Part shown: positions 41,454 through 49,792 of the stretch, in pieces
How positions within the stretch are numbered: position 1 is the first letter of the stretch
Layout of the letters: each line of letters opens with the position of its first letter
DNA from: Paenibacillus uliginis N3/975
GTDB taxonomy: Bacteria > Bacillota > Bacilli > Paenibacillales > Paenibacillaceae
Reading direction: 5' to 3'
Assembly: GCF_900177425.1 (NCBI RefSeq)
Contig: NZ_LT840184.1
Coordinates: 895,487 to 959,486 of the forward strand
DNA: 64,000 bases
Notes under the pieces: generated by a model
What the model was told of the DNA's origin: nothing
The model's database searches: none
The model's input: only the letters and a program-made list of their open reading frames with translations
Position numbers and translations under genes: made by a program

Positions 41454-44400
41454 ATGAAACATACCGCTTTCCCCCAGAAACAGGGACTCTATGATCCGCA
41501 GTTTGAGAAAGACGCCTGCGGAATGGGTTTTGTTGCTCATATTAAAGGAAGACCATCCCATGATATCGTAAGTCAGGCACTCACGATGCTCGGCAACATG
41601 GAGCACCGCGGCGGTCAAGGAAGTGAACCGAACTCAGGTGACGGCGCAGGAATTATGATGCAAATCCCGCATGCTTTTTTTGTCGCAGAGGCTCAGCGCC
41701 TTGGATTTGCGTTGCCGGAGCAGGGTAATTACGGAGCAGGCATGCTGTTCTTGTCTCATGATCCAAGCGTACGGGCTGATCACGAGGAGCAGCTTGCAGC
41801 GATTATTGCAGAGGAAGGACAGACACTGCTAGGCTTCCGTGACGTGCCGACGAACGATGAAATGCTGGGTAAATCCGCAAAGGCAGCAAAGCCTTATGTC
41901 CGCCAAGTATTTATTGGACGCAGTGAGGATATTCAGGATGATCTCAGCTTCGAACGGAAGCTTTATGTGATCCGCAGAAGAGCTGAACTTGCCATTCGTT
42001 ACAGTGACGTGCCTGAAGGGGACACTTTTTATGTATCCAGTCTTTCTTGCCGCAAAATTGTATACAAAGGCATGCTGACGACAGTTCAGGTCGGACAGTT
42101 TTTTGTGGATCTGCAAGATTCACGAGTTGAATCGGCCATTGCGCTCGTCCACTCCCGTTTCAGCACGAACACATTTCCTAGCTGGGAACGTGCCCATCCG
42201 TACCGCTTCATGATTCATAATGGTGAAATCAATACCCTGCGCGGAAATGTGAACTGGATGCATGCCCGTCAGTCTCTCTTTGAGAATAAGTTGTTCGGAA
42301 GTGATCTGGACAAAGTCAAACCGGTCATCAATCCGGACGGATCCGATACGGGCATGTTTGATAATACGTTTGAGTTCCTGTACTTGAGCGGACGCTCCCT
42401 GCCACATGTTGCGATGATGATGGTACCGGAGCCATGGAACAACCACGAAAGCATGGATGAAACAAAAAAATCATTCTATGAATATCACAGCACATTGATG
42501 GAACCGTGGGACGGACCAGCAGCGATGGCGTTTACTGACGGTATTCAGATTGGTGCTACATTGGACCGCAATGGACTTCGTCCGTCACGTTACTATGTCA
42601 CCAAGGACGATTTAATTGTTCTGTCTTCCGAGGCGGGCGTACTCGATATCCCTGCGGAAAATGTGCTGTATAAAGACCGTCTGCGTCCTGGACGGATGCT
42701 GCTGGTCGACACGAAGGAAGGGCGTATCATATCCGACGAAGAGGTCAGAGCGAGTATTGCTGCGGAACTGCCTTACCGGGATTGGCTAGATGAGCATCTC
42801 GTGAATTTGGAGGATCTTCCGGAAGCGAAGGAGCTGCCGAATCCGAAACACGAAAATGTGCGTCAGCTGCAACAGTCATTTGGCTACACATTCGAAGAGC
42901 TGCGTAAAGTGATTGAGCCTATGGCTCTGACGGGAGCCGAGGCGATCGCATCCATGGGATACGATGCTCCGCTTGCCGTGCTGTCGGATCGCCCACAGCG
43001 TCTGTTTAATTATTTCAAGCAGATGTTTGCCCAAGTGACGAATCCGCCGATCGATGCCATCCGTGAGGAATTGATCACATCGACGGCTACGACGATAGGA
43101 CCTGAGCGGAACCTGCTGAATCCTGAGCCTGAGAGTTGCCGTCATATCCAGTTGGATTCCCCGGTGCTCTCCAACGAAGATTTTGCAAAAATCCGCCATG
43201 TGCATCGTCCGGGCTTTAAGTCCATGACCATCCCTATTTTCTTTATAGCTGCTGATGGTGCCGAGGGGCTCCGTCAAGCTTTGACGGGATTGTGTGAGGC
43301 GGCAGACCGGGTTATCGCTAAAGGGCATAACATTCTGATCCTGTCCGACCGCGGTGTAGATAAGGAAAATGCGGCGATTCCATCACTGCTCGCCGTATCA
43401 ACGCTTCATCACCATCTTATCCGTCAGGGCACGCGGACGAAGGTCAGTATTTTGCTGGAATCCGGCGAGCCTCGTGAAGTGCATCATTTTGCACTCTTGC
43501 TCGGTTATGGTGTTAGTGCAGTGAATCCTTATCTGGCATTTGAAACACTGGACGATATGATTCAAGAGAAAATGCTGCGTGGCATTTCCCATGAAAAGGC
43601 TGTTAAGAATTTTATCAAGGCGGCAAGTAAAGGCGTAGTGAAAGTATTATCCAAGATGGGGATCTCCACGATCCAATCATATCGTGGCGCACAGATCTTT
43701 GAAGCGGTGGGCCTCAAATCGGAGTTTGTAGATAGCTACTTTACATGGACACCATCCCGGATCGGCGGTATTGGTTTGGATGAGGTTGCTGCCGAGACAC
43801 TGGCTCATCATGAGCGTGCATTTACCGACAAGGATGGCAATGACAAGGTGCTTGATTCAGCTGGCGAATATCAATGGAGAAACGGCGGGGAAGAACATTT
43901 GTTTAACCCTAGAACGATTCATCTGCTTCAGCAGGCAGTCCGCACGAATGACTACGAATTGTATAAGCAGTACGCCAAGCTTGTGCAAGGTGAGAGTGAA
44001 CAGCACTTGACCCTGCGTTCGCTGCTTAAGATCAAACCGGCAGGTGAACCTGTTCCGCTTGAGGAAGTAGAGCCGATCGAGAATATTTTGCGTCGGTTCA
44101 AAACCGGGGCGATGTCATTTGGCTCCATCAGTAAGGAAGCTCACGAAAGCCTCGCGATCGCGATGAACCGGATCGGAGGCAAGAGCAACACGGGCGAGGG
44201 CGGTGAAGACCCGGGTCGATTCGTGAAGGATGCCAACGGGGATTCGCGCCGCAGCGCTATCAAGCAGGTCGCTTCGGGCCGGTTCGGCGTAACATCGAAT
44301 TATTTGGTGAACGCCGATGAGATCCAGATCAAAATGGCTCAAGGGGCTAAGCCGGGTGAAGGCGGACAGCTGCCTGGACGGAAAGTATACCCTTGGGTAG

Positions 44401-46052
44401 CTGAAGTCCGCGGGTCAACGCCGGGTGTCGGACTGATCTCGCCTCCTCCGCATCACGATATTTACTCCATTGAGGATTTGGCAGAGCTGATCTACGACCT
44501 GAAAAATGCGAATCCGCGTGCGGATATTAACGTCAAGCTCGTGTCTGAGGTCGGAGTCGGTACGATTGCGGCTGGTGTGGCCAAGGGACGTGCAGATATC
44601 ATTCTGGTGAGTGGCTACGACGGAGGCACAGGTGCATCCCCACAAGGTTCTATCCGTCATGCAGGCATGCCGTGGGAGCTTGGACTTGCCGAAACCCATC
44701 AGACATTGATTCTGAACAACCTGCGCGACCGTGTCGTGCTGGAGACTGACGGAAAGATGTTGAGTGGCCGTGACTTGATCGTCGCTGCCATGCTGGGTGC
44801 CGAGGAGTACGGTTTCTCCACAGCCCCGCTTGTTGCGATCGGCTGCATTATGATGCGTGTATGCCAGATGGACACCTGTCCGGTTGGCGTAGCAACACAG
44901 AATCCGGAGCTACGGAAGAACTTCACCGGAGATCCGGCGCATGTCGTCAATTTTATGACCTTTATCGCCCAAGATGTTCGTGAGCTTATGGCTTCACTCG
45001 GTTTCCGTACGATTGAGGAGATGGTGGGCCGGACCGATTGTCTGGACGCGGTGAAGGCGGATGATCACTGGAAGAAGAAAGGAATCGACATTTCCGCTCT
45101 TCTACATTCTCCAGAGCTTCCTGAAGGCAGCTCCAGATTCCGCACCAAGCGTCAGAATCACGGTCTGGAGGACACGCTCGATCTGCGCTTCCTGATGGAC
45201 AGTGCAGCTCCTGCGCTGGAATCAGGGGCTTCGGTTCAAGGCCGATTCCCCATTACGAATGTGGATCGCGCGGTAGGTACGATCCTGGGTAGTGAAGTGA
45301 CACGTAAATACGGAGCAGCCGGACTGCCGGAGGATACGATTCAGTTCACCTTTGATGGATCAGCAGGACAGAGTTTTGGTGCGTTTGTACCCAAAGGAAT
45401 GACGCTTATCGTGGAGGGGGACAGCAATGATTACATCGGAAAGGGACTTTCCGGGGGCAAGATCATTGTCAAGCCATCAGCAAAGTCGACCTTCGTAGCC
45501 GAGGAAAATATCATCGCCGGTAACACCGCATTTTACGGAGCAACGGGTGGAGAAGCCTATGTGCGTGGTATTGCAGGTGAACGTTTTGCGGTCCGTAACT
45601 CGGGCGGCCATATCGTAGTAGAGGGCGTAGGTGACCACGGCTGTGAATACATGACAGGCGGGCGGGTTGTCGTTCTTGGAGATACGGGACGTAACTTTGC
45701 AGCCGGAATGTCGGGCGGGATTGCCTATGTATATGACCCGAAGGGAATGTTGGTTAATCTCTGTAATCTGGAGATGGTCCTTCTGGAACGCGTGGAAGAC
45801 CCGAAAGAAGCTTCTGCTATATTCGGTATGATCCAGCGCCATTCCATCTATACAGACAGCAGTCTGGCACAGAATATTTTGGCTGACTGGGACCAGTCGC
45901 TCAAACAATTCGTTCGTGTCATTCCGAAAGATTACAAGCGGATGATGCTGCAGATCGAGAAGGTTCAGGAACAGGGGCTGACTGGGGAAGCTGCGCTGCT
46001 TGCTGCCTTTGAAGCAAATATGCGTGAGTTGGCCCGCACAGGCGGCAATTAG
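41454..46052 (+). CDS. gltB: Glutamate synthase (NADPH), large subunit
   Basis: 1532 residues, full length. The N-terminal glutaminase domain has Cys22 (KDACGMGFVAHIKG), exposed after removal of a 21-residue propeptide as in known GOGAT enzymes; HRGGQG and GDGAGIM follow. The central and FMN-binding synthase domains include GRFGVTSNYLVNADEIQIKM and GGTGASP. The 3Fe-4S cysteines are CIMMRVCQMDTC. The C-terminal beta-helix is rich in Gly. The enzyme makes two glutamates from glutamine and 2-oxoglutarate. I start at ATG 41454 (GAAAGG upstream). The small subunit gene does not follow, so it must lie elsewhere. Confidence 0.97.
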   Translation: MKHTAFPQKQGLYDPQFEKDACGMGFVAHIKGRPSHDIVSQALTMLGNMEHRGGQGSEPNSGDGAGIMMQIPHAFFVAEAQRLGFALPEQGNYGAGMLFLSHDPSVRADHEEQLAAIIAEEGQTLLGFRDVPTNDEMLGKSAKAAKPYVRQVFIGRSEDIQDDLSFERKLYVIRRRAELAIRYSDVPEGDTFYVSSLSCRKIVYKGMLTTVQVGQFFVDLQDSRVESAIALVHSRFSTNTFPSWERAHPYRFMIHNGEINTLRGNVNWMHARQSLFENKLFGSDLDKVKPVINPDGSDTGMFDNTFEFLYLSGRSLPHVAMMMVPEPWNNHESMDETKKSFYEYHSTLMEPWDGPAAMAFTDGIQIGATLDRNGLRPSRYYVTKDDLIVLSSEAGVLDIPAENVLYKDRLRPGRMLLVDTKEGRIISDEEVRASIAAELPYRDWLDEHLVNLEDLPEAKELPNPKHENVRQLQQSFGYTFEELRKVIEPMALTGAEAIASMGYDAPLAVLSDRPQRLFNYFKQMFAQVTNPPIDAIREELITSTATTIGPERNLLNPEPESCRHIQLDSPVLSNEDFAKIRHVHRPGFKSMTIPIFFIAADGAEGLRQALTGLCEAADRVIAKGHNILILSDRGVDKENAAIPSLLAVSTLHHHLIRQGTRTKVSILLESGEPREVHHFALLLGYGVSAVNPYLAFETLDDMIQEKMLRGISHEKAVKNFIKAASKGVVKVLSKMGISTIQSYRGAQIFEAVGLKSEFVDSYFTWTPSRIGGIGLDEVAAETLAHHERAFTDKDGNDKVLDSAGEYQWRNGGEEHLFNPRTIHLLQQAVRTNDYELYKQYAKLVQGESEQHLTLRSLLKIKPAGEPVPLEEVEPIENILRRFKTGAMSFGSISKEAHESLAIAMNRIGGKSNTGEGGEDPGRFVKDANGDSRRSAIKQVASGRFGVTSNYLVNADEIQIKMAQGAKPGEGGQLPGRKVYPWVAEVRGSTPGVGLISPPPHHDIYSIEDLAELIYDLKNANPRADINVKLVSEVGVGTIAAGVAKGRADIILVSGYDGGTGASPQGSIRHAGMPWELGLAETHQTLILNNLRDRVVLETDGKMLSGRDLIVAAMLGAEEYGFSTAPLVAIGCIMMRVCQMDTCPVGVATQNPELRKNFTGDPAHVVNFMTFIAQDVRELMASLGFRTIEEMVGRTDCLDAVKADDHWKKKGIDISALLHSPELPEGSSRFRTKRQNHGLEDTLDLRFLMDSAAPALESGASVQGRFPITNVDRAVGTILGSEVTRKYGAAGLPEDTIQFTFDGSAGQSFGAFVPKGMTLIVEGDSNDYIGKGLSGGKIIVKPSAKSTFVAEENIIAGNTAFYGATGGEAYVRGIAGERFAVRNSGGHIVVEGVGDHGCEYMTGGRVVVLGDTGRNFAAGMSGGIAYVYDPKGMLVNLCNLEMVLLERVEDPKEASAIFGMIQRHSIYTDSSLAQNILADWDQSLKQFVRVIPKDYKRMMLQIEKVQEQGLTGEAALLAAFEANMRELARTGGN

Positions 46053-46094
46053 TTGATCTGATTTATAAGACCTATTTTATCAAACTCGTTTTAT

Positions 46095-46138
46095 AAGAAA
46101 ACACGATGCGATCTATATAGAACGCATCGTGTTTTCTT
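46095..46138. terminator. Strong terminator after gltB
   Basis: AAGAAAACACGATGCG pairs perfectly with CGCATCGTGTTTTCTT over 16 bp with a 12-base loop. A-rich and T-rich arms allow action in both directions. Confidence 0.88.
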
Positions 46139-46309
46139 AGTATTCGACAAAAATAGAACCAAACGGTAGGACAATGGTTCCAACAGACGACAGTACTATA
46201 GGCGTGGGTCAGGTATAATATCGATAAGTAAGTAAAAAAATTATTCAACGAAGTAGAATACATTAGGGATGGAGAGCCAAAAGTAGATGAGAAGTGAGGT
46301 TGGAGAAAG

Positions 46310-46459
46310 ATGAATGTAGAGAAAGAGGCCGGATCAGGGCAAAGTGAAAGACAGGTGCAGCAAACAAAGACAGACCTAAACATCTACAAGCTCCTGGACC
46401 AAATGGGAATCCATCCCGACAAATGGCTGCAGTTTCAAAGAGAGAAAGAAGGACTATGA
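46310..46459 (+). CDS. Hypothetical 49-residue protein
   Basis: ATG at 46310 follows GAGGTTGGAGAAAG. The protein begins MNVEKEAGSGQSERQVQQTK and ends with a compact helix pair (YKLLDQMGIHPDKWLQFQRE). It is charged and has no cysteine. A strong terminator (46493-46538) follows at once, which supports it as a real transcription unit. I do not know the family. Confidence 0.5.
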   Translation: MNVEKEAGSGQSERQVQQTKTDLNIYKLLDQMGIHPDKWLQFQREKEGL

Positions 46460-46492
46460 ATGTTCATCATTCCCGATCTGGGAGTTGAGGAT

Positions 46493-46538
46493 AAAATCCC
46501 CGGTAGGCTGTATGTGATCAGCTTGCCGGGGATTTTTC
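46493..46538. terminator. Terminator between the small gene and the XRE gene
   Basis: AAAATCCCCGG pairs with CCGGGGATTTT, with a partial inner stem and T residues following. Convergent genes lie on both sides, so it is probably shared. Confidence 0.85.
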
Positions 46539-46557
46539 TGTAACTTCTTATTTATAT

Positions 46558-46926
46558 TTATTTCATCATACGTTCCATTCTTACAAAAGCTATAAAGCGC
46601 TTGGCTTCTTCTTCCGTCAGCTTCCGCCCATCTACGGTCAGATTAAAGCGCTCCAGCAGATCGTGATCAGACAATTCTAAGTCGTCGACAAATTCACGGA
46701 CGTCGGGGTCCATGTTCATTTTCTCCAGCTTAGTCCGTCCAATCAAGTAGTCGATGGTAACATCAAAACGGTCAGCAAGACGGGTAAGTGTCTCAAAATC
46801 CGGCTTGCGACGATTTTTTTCATAGTGAGATAAAGCTGCACGAGTTATCCCCACCGTTGTTGCTAATTCTTCCTGGGTCCAGCCCCGCTTTTCCCGTAAT
46901 TCTGCTATTCGATTTCCGTAATTCAT
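46558..46926 (-). CDS. XRE-family regulator 1
   Basis: A 122-residue helix-turn-helix protein. The DNA-binding part is NRIAELREKRGWTQEELATT, VGITRAALSHYEKNRRKPDF, ETLTRLADRFDVTIDYLIGR. The C-terminal 55 residues (MDPDVREFVDDLELSDHDLL...) are an effector or dimer part. Its recognition helix (TRAALSHYEKNRR) is nearly the same as in the regulator at 48952-49194, so both should bind the same palindrome. One such site (47018-47032) lies 92 bases upstream, within the divergent promoter of the PilZ-like gene. ATG 46926 has GGAGGAGG. Confidence 0.9.
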   Translation of the reverse strand: MNYGNRIAELREKRGWTQEELATTVGITRAALSHYEKNRRKPDFETLTRLADRFDVTIDYLIGRTKLEKMNMDPDVREFVDDLELSDHDLLERFNLTVDGRKLTEEEAKRFIAFVRMERMMK

Positions 46927-47010
46927 GCTAGGGTCCTCCTCCGATTGCTTGGGAATGCTCTATAGAAGCGTATGGATAAATTCAAATGGTTCATCCGAAC
47001 GTATTTCATA

Positions 47011-47039
47011 TTGACGAGATACATATTGTATCGTAATAT
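47011..47039 (+). promoter_or_regulatory. Sigma-A promoter with XRE-type operator in the spacer
   Basis: TTGACG (47011-47016), 17-base spacer, TAATAT (47034-47039). The spacer holds the perfect palindrome GATACATATTGTATC (47018-47032). A protein bound there would block the promoter. It drives the PilZ-like gene at 47146. Confidence 0.75.
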
Positions 47040-47145
47040 TGGAGATGATAAAGGATACAATCCGTATCTCGGTGTGACGATTAGTATCATTTTATCCATG
47101 AGCCAGATGTCTCATACCAGAAAATCACGGAAAAGAAGGAGTAAA

Positions 47146-47580
47146 ATGAATATTTATATGTCAAGTAATGGACGTAGATCCATAAATGTCGGGATATCAG
47201 TTACCTCTATCGGACGGCTAAACATCCATGGTCAAAGCCATCAGATTATCCCGCTTGAGCTGAGCCCGGAAAAACTTCTTTTCCTGTGTCCATGGAATAT
47301 TTCTTTGTCCCCGAATGTGAAGTTTTGTTATGAATTGGATGATTCTTATGACCTCTTACGGGTTACTGGAGGTTCCTTGACGAAAGAGCTATGGAAAGAA
47401 AACAGTCTGTATACAGCCAGACTGCAGGTCTCCGAGAATGAGAAACTTCGGATCACGGGTATGTTAAACCGGATGATGTGCCATTACCTCTGTGAATCGC
47501 CGATTGTTCTCTACAATAAGCTCGGAACGGGATTAAACAACAACCCGTCCCGTCGACTGATAAATACTATGATTCAATAA
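47146..47580 (+). CDS. PilZ-like domain protein
   Basis: A 144-residue protein (start MNIYMSSNGRRSINVGISVT). The part IIPLELSPEKLLFLCPWNIS followed by FCYELDDSYDLLRVTGGSLT and NSLYTARLQVSENEKL has the shape of a PilZ barrel. The c-di-GMP motifs RxxxR and (D/N)xSxxG are not both present, so it may not bind the nucleotide. ATG 47146 has AAGAAGGAG in front; upstream in-frame starts would lie before or in the promoter at 47011-47039. It is controlled by a GATACA-N3-TGTATC operator. Confidence 0.5.
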   Translation: MNIYMSSNGRRSINVGISVTSIGRLNIHGQSHQIIPLELSPEKLLFLCPWNISLSPNVKFCYELDDSYDLLRVTGGSLTKELWKENSLYTARLQVSENEKLRITGMLNRMMCHYLCESPIVLYNKLGTGLNNNPSRRLINTMIQ

Positions 47581-47909
47581 TTTTGGTTACAAACATTTTA
47601 CTATATTTACGTTGCTTGGTCATTAGTTCTTTTACCTTATATCCTGGCGCCCTCTTAAGTGGATGGCGCTGGACTATTTTTATAGAGAGGTATCGGGAGA
47701 CAGAAGTAGCAATCTATAGAATAGTCCCTATTGTAGATACAGTATGTTTCTTAAATAGGCTATCATATATTTGCAGGGAGATACATATTGTACCGTAAAT
47801 GGACAGTTGAGTATTTATTGTAGGGAAAACCTTCAGGGTGATGTTCGGGACGAAGGATACCTTTTGATCAAACTTCGGGTTGGTTCATGAACTGCAGGAG
47901 GGTAATTGG
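47581..47909. other. Intergenic region before the LCP gene
   Basis: 329 bases. A weak hairpin, GCGCC/GGCGC near 47650-47675, may end the PilZ-like transcript. The operator-like GATACATATTGTACC (47780-47794) precedes the LCP gene. An open frame at 47583-47798 has no ribosome binding site and I regard it as noise. Confidence 0.5.
47780..47794. promoter_or_regulatory. XRE-type operator before the LCP gene
   Basis: GATACATATTGTACC differs at one base from the perfect palindrome at 47018-47032 and is flanked by similar context (GA before, GTAA after). TTGCAG at 47771 could be a -35 element. Confidence 0.6.
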
Positions 47910-48845
47910 ATGTCTAAAAAATTGAAATATACTGCCTGGCTGCTAGCATTCCTTCTAATACTTGTTGCAGGGTACGGTGTATACATGTATCAATTGGTTA
48001 AGACAACGGCTGATCATATTTATGAAGAAAGGGATCCCTTACCTTCTCTTCCTGCTAATGCTACGGCTGATGTTAAGGCCCAGGTTAAACCAAGGGAACC
48101 GGTGAATCCTGATAGACTTGACCCATTTACCGTTCTAGTTCTTGGAGTCGACCAAAGACCCAATGATCGAGGGCGTTCAGATGCTATGATATTACTCGCG
48201 GTGAGCCCAGCCAAGAAATCCATATTGATGTTCAATATTCCGCGAGATACCCGTACAACTATCGTTGGACATGGAACTACTGACAAAATAAATCATGCAT
48301 ATGCTTTTGGCGGCGTGGATATGTCGATTCGCACGGTAGAGGATTTTTTGAATTTCCCAATAAATTATTACATTAAAGTCGATATGGAAGGATTTTCACG
48401 AATCATCGATTCCTTGGGGGGAGTTGATGTTATGAATACATTACAATTTGACTATGCAGGTTATCATTTTGCAAAAGGGGAAATAACCTTGAACGGGGAA
48501 GAAGCTCTTGCCTTTTCACGTATGAGATACGAGGATCCCAGAGGAGATTTGGGACGCAATGTGCGGCAGAAAGAAATATTGAGAGAGCTAATCGACAAAG
48601 CTTTAAAGATATCTACTGTTTTCAAGCTGGAAGATATTCTTGATGAAATAGGCGCAAGTGTTAAGACTGATATTTCATTTGAGGAAATGAAAACATTCAT
48701 GAAGGATTATCGTACGAAGCTGGAAAAGATCGAGCAGGTAGAAGTTAAAGGCTACGGCGAAAAGATTAATGGGATTTGGTATTATATGGTCGAAGAAGAG
48801 GAAAGAAACAGGATGAATGCCTTGTTAAAAGCTCATATACAGTAA
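47910..48845 (+). CDS. LytR-CpsA-Psr (LCP) family protein
   Basis: A 311-residue membrane-anchored enzyme. There is one N-terminal helix (YTAWLLAFLLILVAGYGVYM), then the LCP domain: FTVLVLGVDQRPNDRGRSDA, MFNIPRDTRT, KINHAYAFGG, YYIKVDMEGF, and LNGEEALAFSRMRYEDPRGD with the Arg residues that bind the polyprenyl phosphate. LCP proteins attach teichoic acid or other glycopolymers to peptidoglycan on the outer face of the membrane. ATG 47910 has GGAGGG. Its promoter carries an XRE-type operator, so wall polymer attachment may be under this regulator. Confidence 0.92.
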   Translation: MSKKLKYTAWLLAFLLILVAGYGVYMYQLVKTTADHIYEERDPLPSLPANATADVKAQVKPREPVNPDRLDPFTVLVLGVDQRPNDRGRSDAMILLAVSPAKKSILMFNIPRDTRTTIVGHGTTDKINHAYAFGGVDMSIRTVEDFLNFPINYYIKVDMEGFSRIIDSLGGVDVMNTLQFDYAGYHFAKGEITLNGEEALAFSRMRYEDPRGDLGRNVRQKEILRELIDKALKISTVFKLEDILDEIGASVKTDISFEEMKTFMKDYRTKLEKIEQVEVKGYGEKINGIWYYMVEEEERNRMNALLKAHIQ

Positions 48846-48883
48846 CACTCCTATGTATATTTACTCTATTTGGATTCATGCAT

Positions 48884-48917
48884 AAGTACCCCCTTTAGCA
48901 GCGCAGAGGGGGTACTT
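48884..48917. terminator. Bidirectional terminator between the LCP gene and XRE regulator 2
   Basis: AAGTACCCCCT pairs perfectly with AGGGGGTACTT, with a loop of about 12 bases, followed by TGTTTT. Convergent genes share it. Confidence 0.85.
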
Positions 48918-48951
48918 TGTTTTAGAGTAAGTCTGGAAGACAAATGATCAA

Positions 48952-49194
48952 TTAGTCTTTTAGCTCTAAAGCCTTCTTTACGGATTTGGACTGGGGCGGA
49001 TTCCTTCTTCCGATAATGTAATCAATGGAGACGTGGAATTTATCGGCGAGCCGTGTCAAGGTTTCTAAATTCGGTTTTCTGCGGTTTTTCTCATAATGTG
49101 ATAATGATGCCCGGCTAATGCCAATCGCCTCTGAAAGTTCTTCTTGAGTCCACCCATTGTTCTCCCGCAGTTCTGCGATTCGATGTCCGTACAA
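48952..49194 (-). CDS. XRE-family regulator 2
   Basis: An 80-residue protein that is almost only the helix-turn-helix domain: HRIAELRENNGWTQEELSEA, IGISRASLSHYEKNRRKPNL, ETLTRLADKFHVSIDYIIGR, then a short basic tail. It is about 75% identical to regulator 1 over the DNA-binding part and lacks the C-terminal domain. It could compete with or modify regulator 1. Three operator-like sites lie upstream (49260, 49294, 49323), which suggests autoregulation. ATG 49194 follows GGGAGGTGGAGATGAACGTTGT with some distance. Confidence 0.88.
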   Translation of the reverse strand: MYGHRIAELRENNGWTQEELSEAIGISRASLSHYEKNRRKPNLETLTRLADKFHVSIDYIIGRRNPPQSKSVKKALELKD

Positions 49195-49533
49195 CGTTCA
49201 TCTCCACCTCCCTTAAATCATGGTTCAATTCCAAATAGCAACATAATTAACGCTTACATGATACAAAATGTATCGCAAATTAACGTTTACGTCAATACAG
49301 CTTGTATCCTATTTTCAAAAATGTAACAAAATGTATCTATACAGCGCATAAGCACTTCGACAAAGGATCTCACATTGCGTCAAAATGCGGGTGCTATCTA
49401 GTGTTAGTATGATACAGTAGAACCATTAAAATATGAGAAAATATCTATTTTTTGTTGACAAACTTTTCAAGATTATATACATTCCATTTATAGATACATT
49501 TTGTATCACTGACAGGTATCTCCATAGGAGAGG
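49195..49533. other. Operator cluster between XRE regulator 2 and the Cys-rich gene
   Basis: 339 bases of divergent control region. XRE-type palindromes: GATACAAAATGTATC (49260-49274, perfect), AATACAGCTTGTATC (49294-49308), GTAACAAAATGTATC (49323-49337), a half-site GATACA (49412-49417) and GATACATTTTGTATC (49493-49507). The multi-site layout resembles phage-type or SinR-type switches. Confidence 0.7.
49455..49507 (+). promoter_or_regulatory. Promoter and operator of the Cys-rich gene
   Basis: Consensus TTGACA (49455-49460) with a -10 such as TACATT (49478-49483, 17-base spacer). The operator GATACATTTTGTATC (49493-49507) covers the likely start of transcription. Confidence 0.6.
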
Positions 49534-49734
49534 ATGTTGTTAGGTATGAATGAATTGAGAATGTACTGTATCTGTTGTTGTCGAGTTGTGTCTCTTACGG
49601 AAGGTGGAAATTTGTTTCGAACTGGTTTTTTCAAATATGATATCCCCATGGGGGTTTGCCCGGATTGCTCAAGGATACCCCCACTCCAGTCATCGCTAAT
49701 GGCAACACTCAGGAAGGAAAGTGTGTTACTATAA
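49534..49734 (+). CDS. Small Cys-rich, zinc-ribbon-like protein
   Basis: Up to 66 residues. Cysteines occur as YCICCC near the N-terminus and VCPDC in the middle, a pattern that could bind one zinc ion. ATG 49534 is very close to AGGAGAGG, while ATG 49546 (62 residues) has better distance; I cannot decide. It is under an XRE-type operator. I do not recognise the family. Confidence 0.55.
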   Translation: MLLGMNELRMYCICCCRVVSLTEGGNLFRTGFFKYDIPMGVCPDCSRIPPLQSSLMATLRKESVLL

Positions 49735-49792
49735 AGGGATTATATTGAAGCTATGGTATAAGCTATGACAGTTGCAAAGGAGTAAATAACAT

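Noticed and set aside
47583..47798. 71-codon open frame between the PilZ-like and LCP genes
   Set aside because: No ribosome binding site and it runs into the operator region of the LCP gene.
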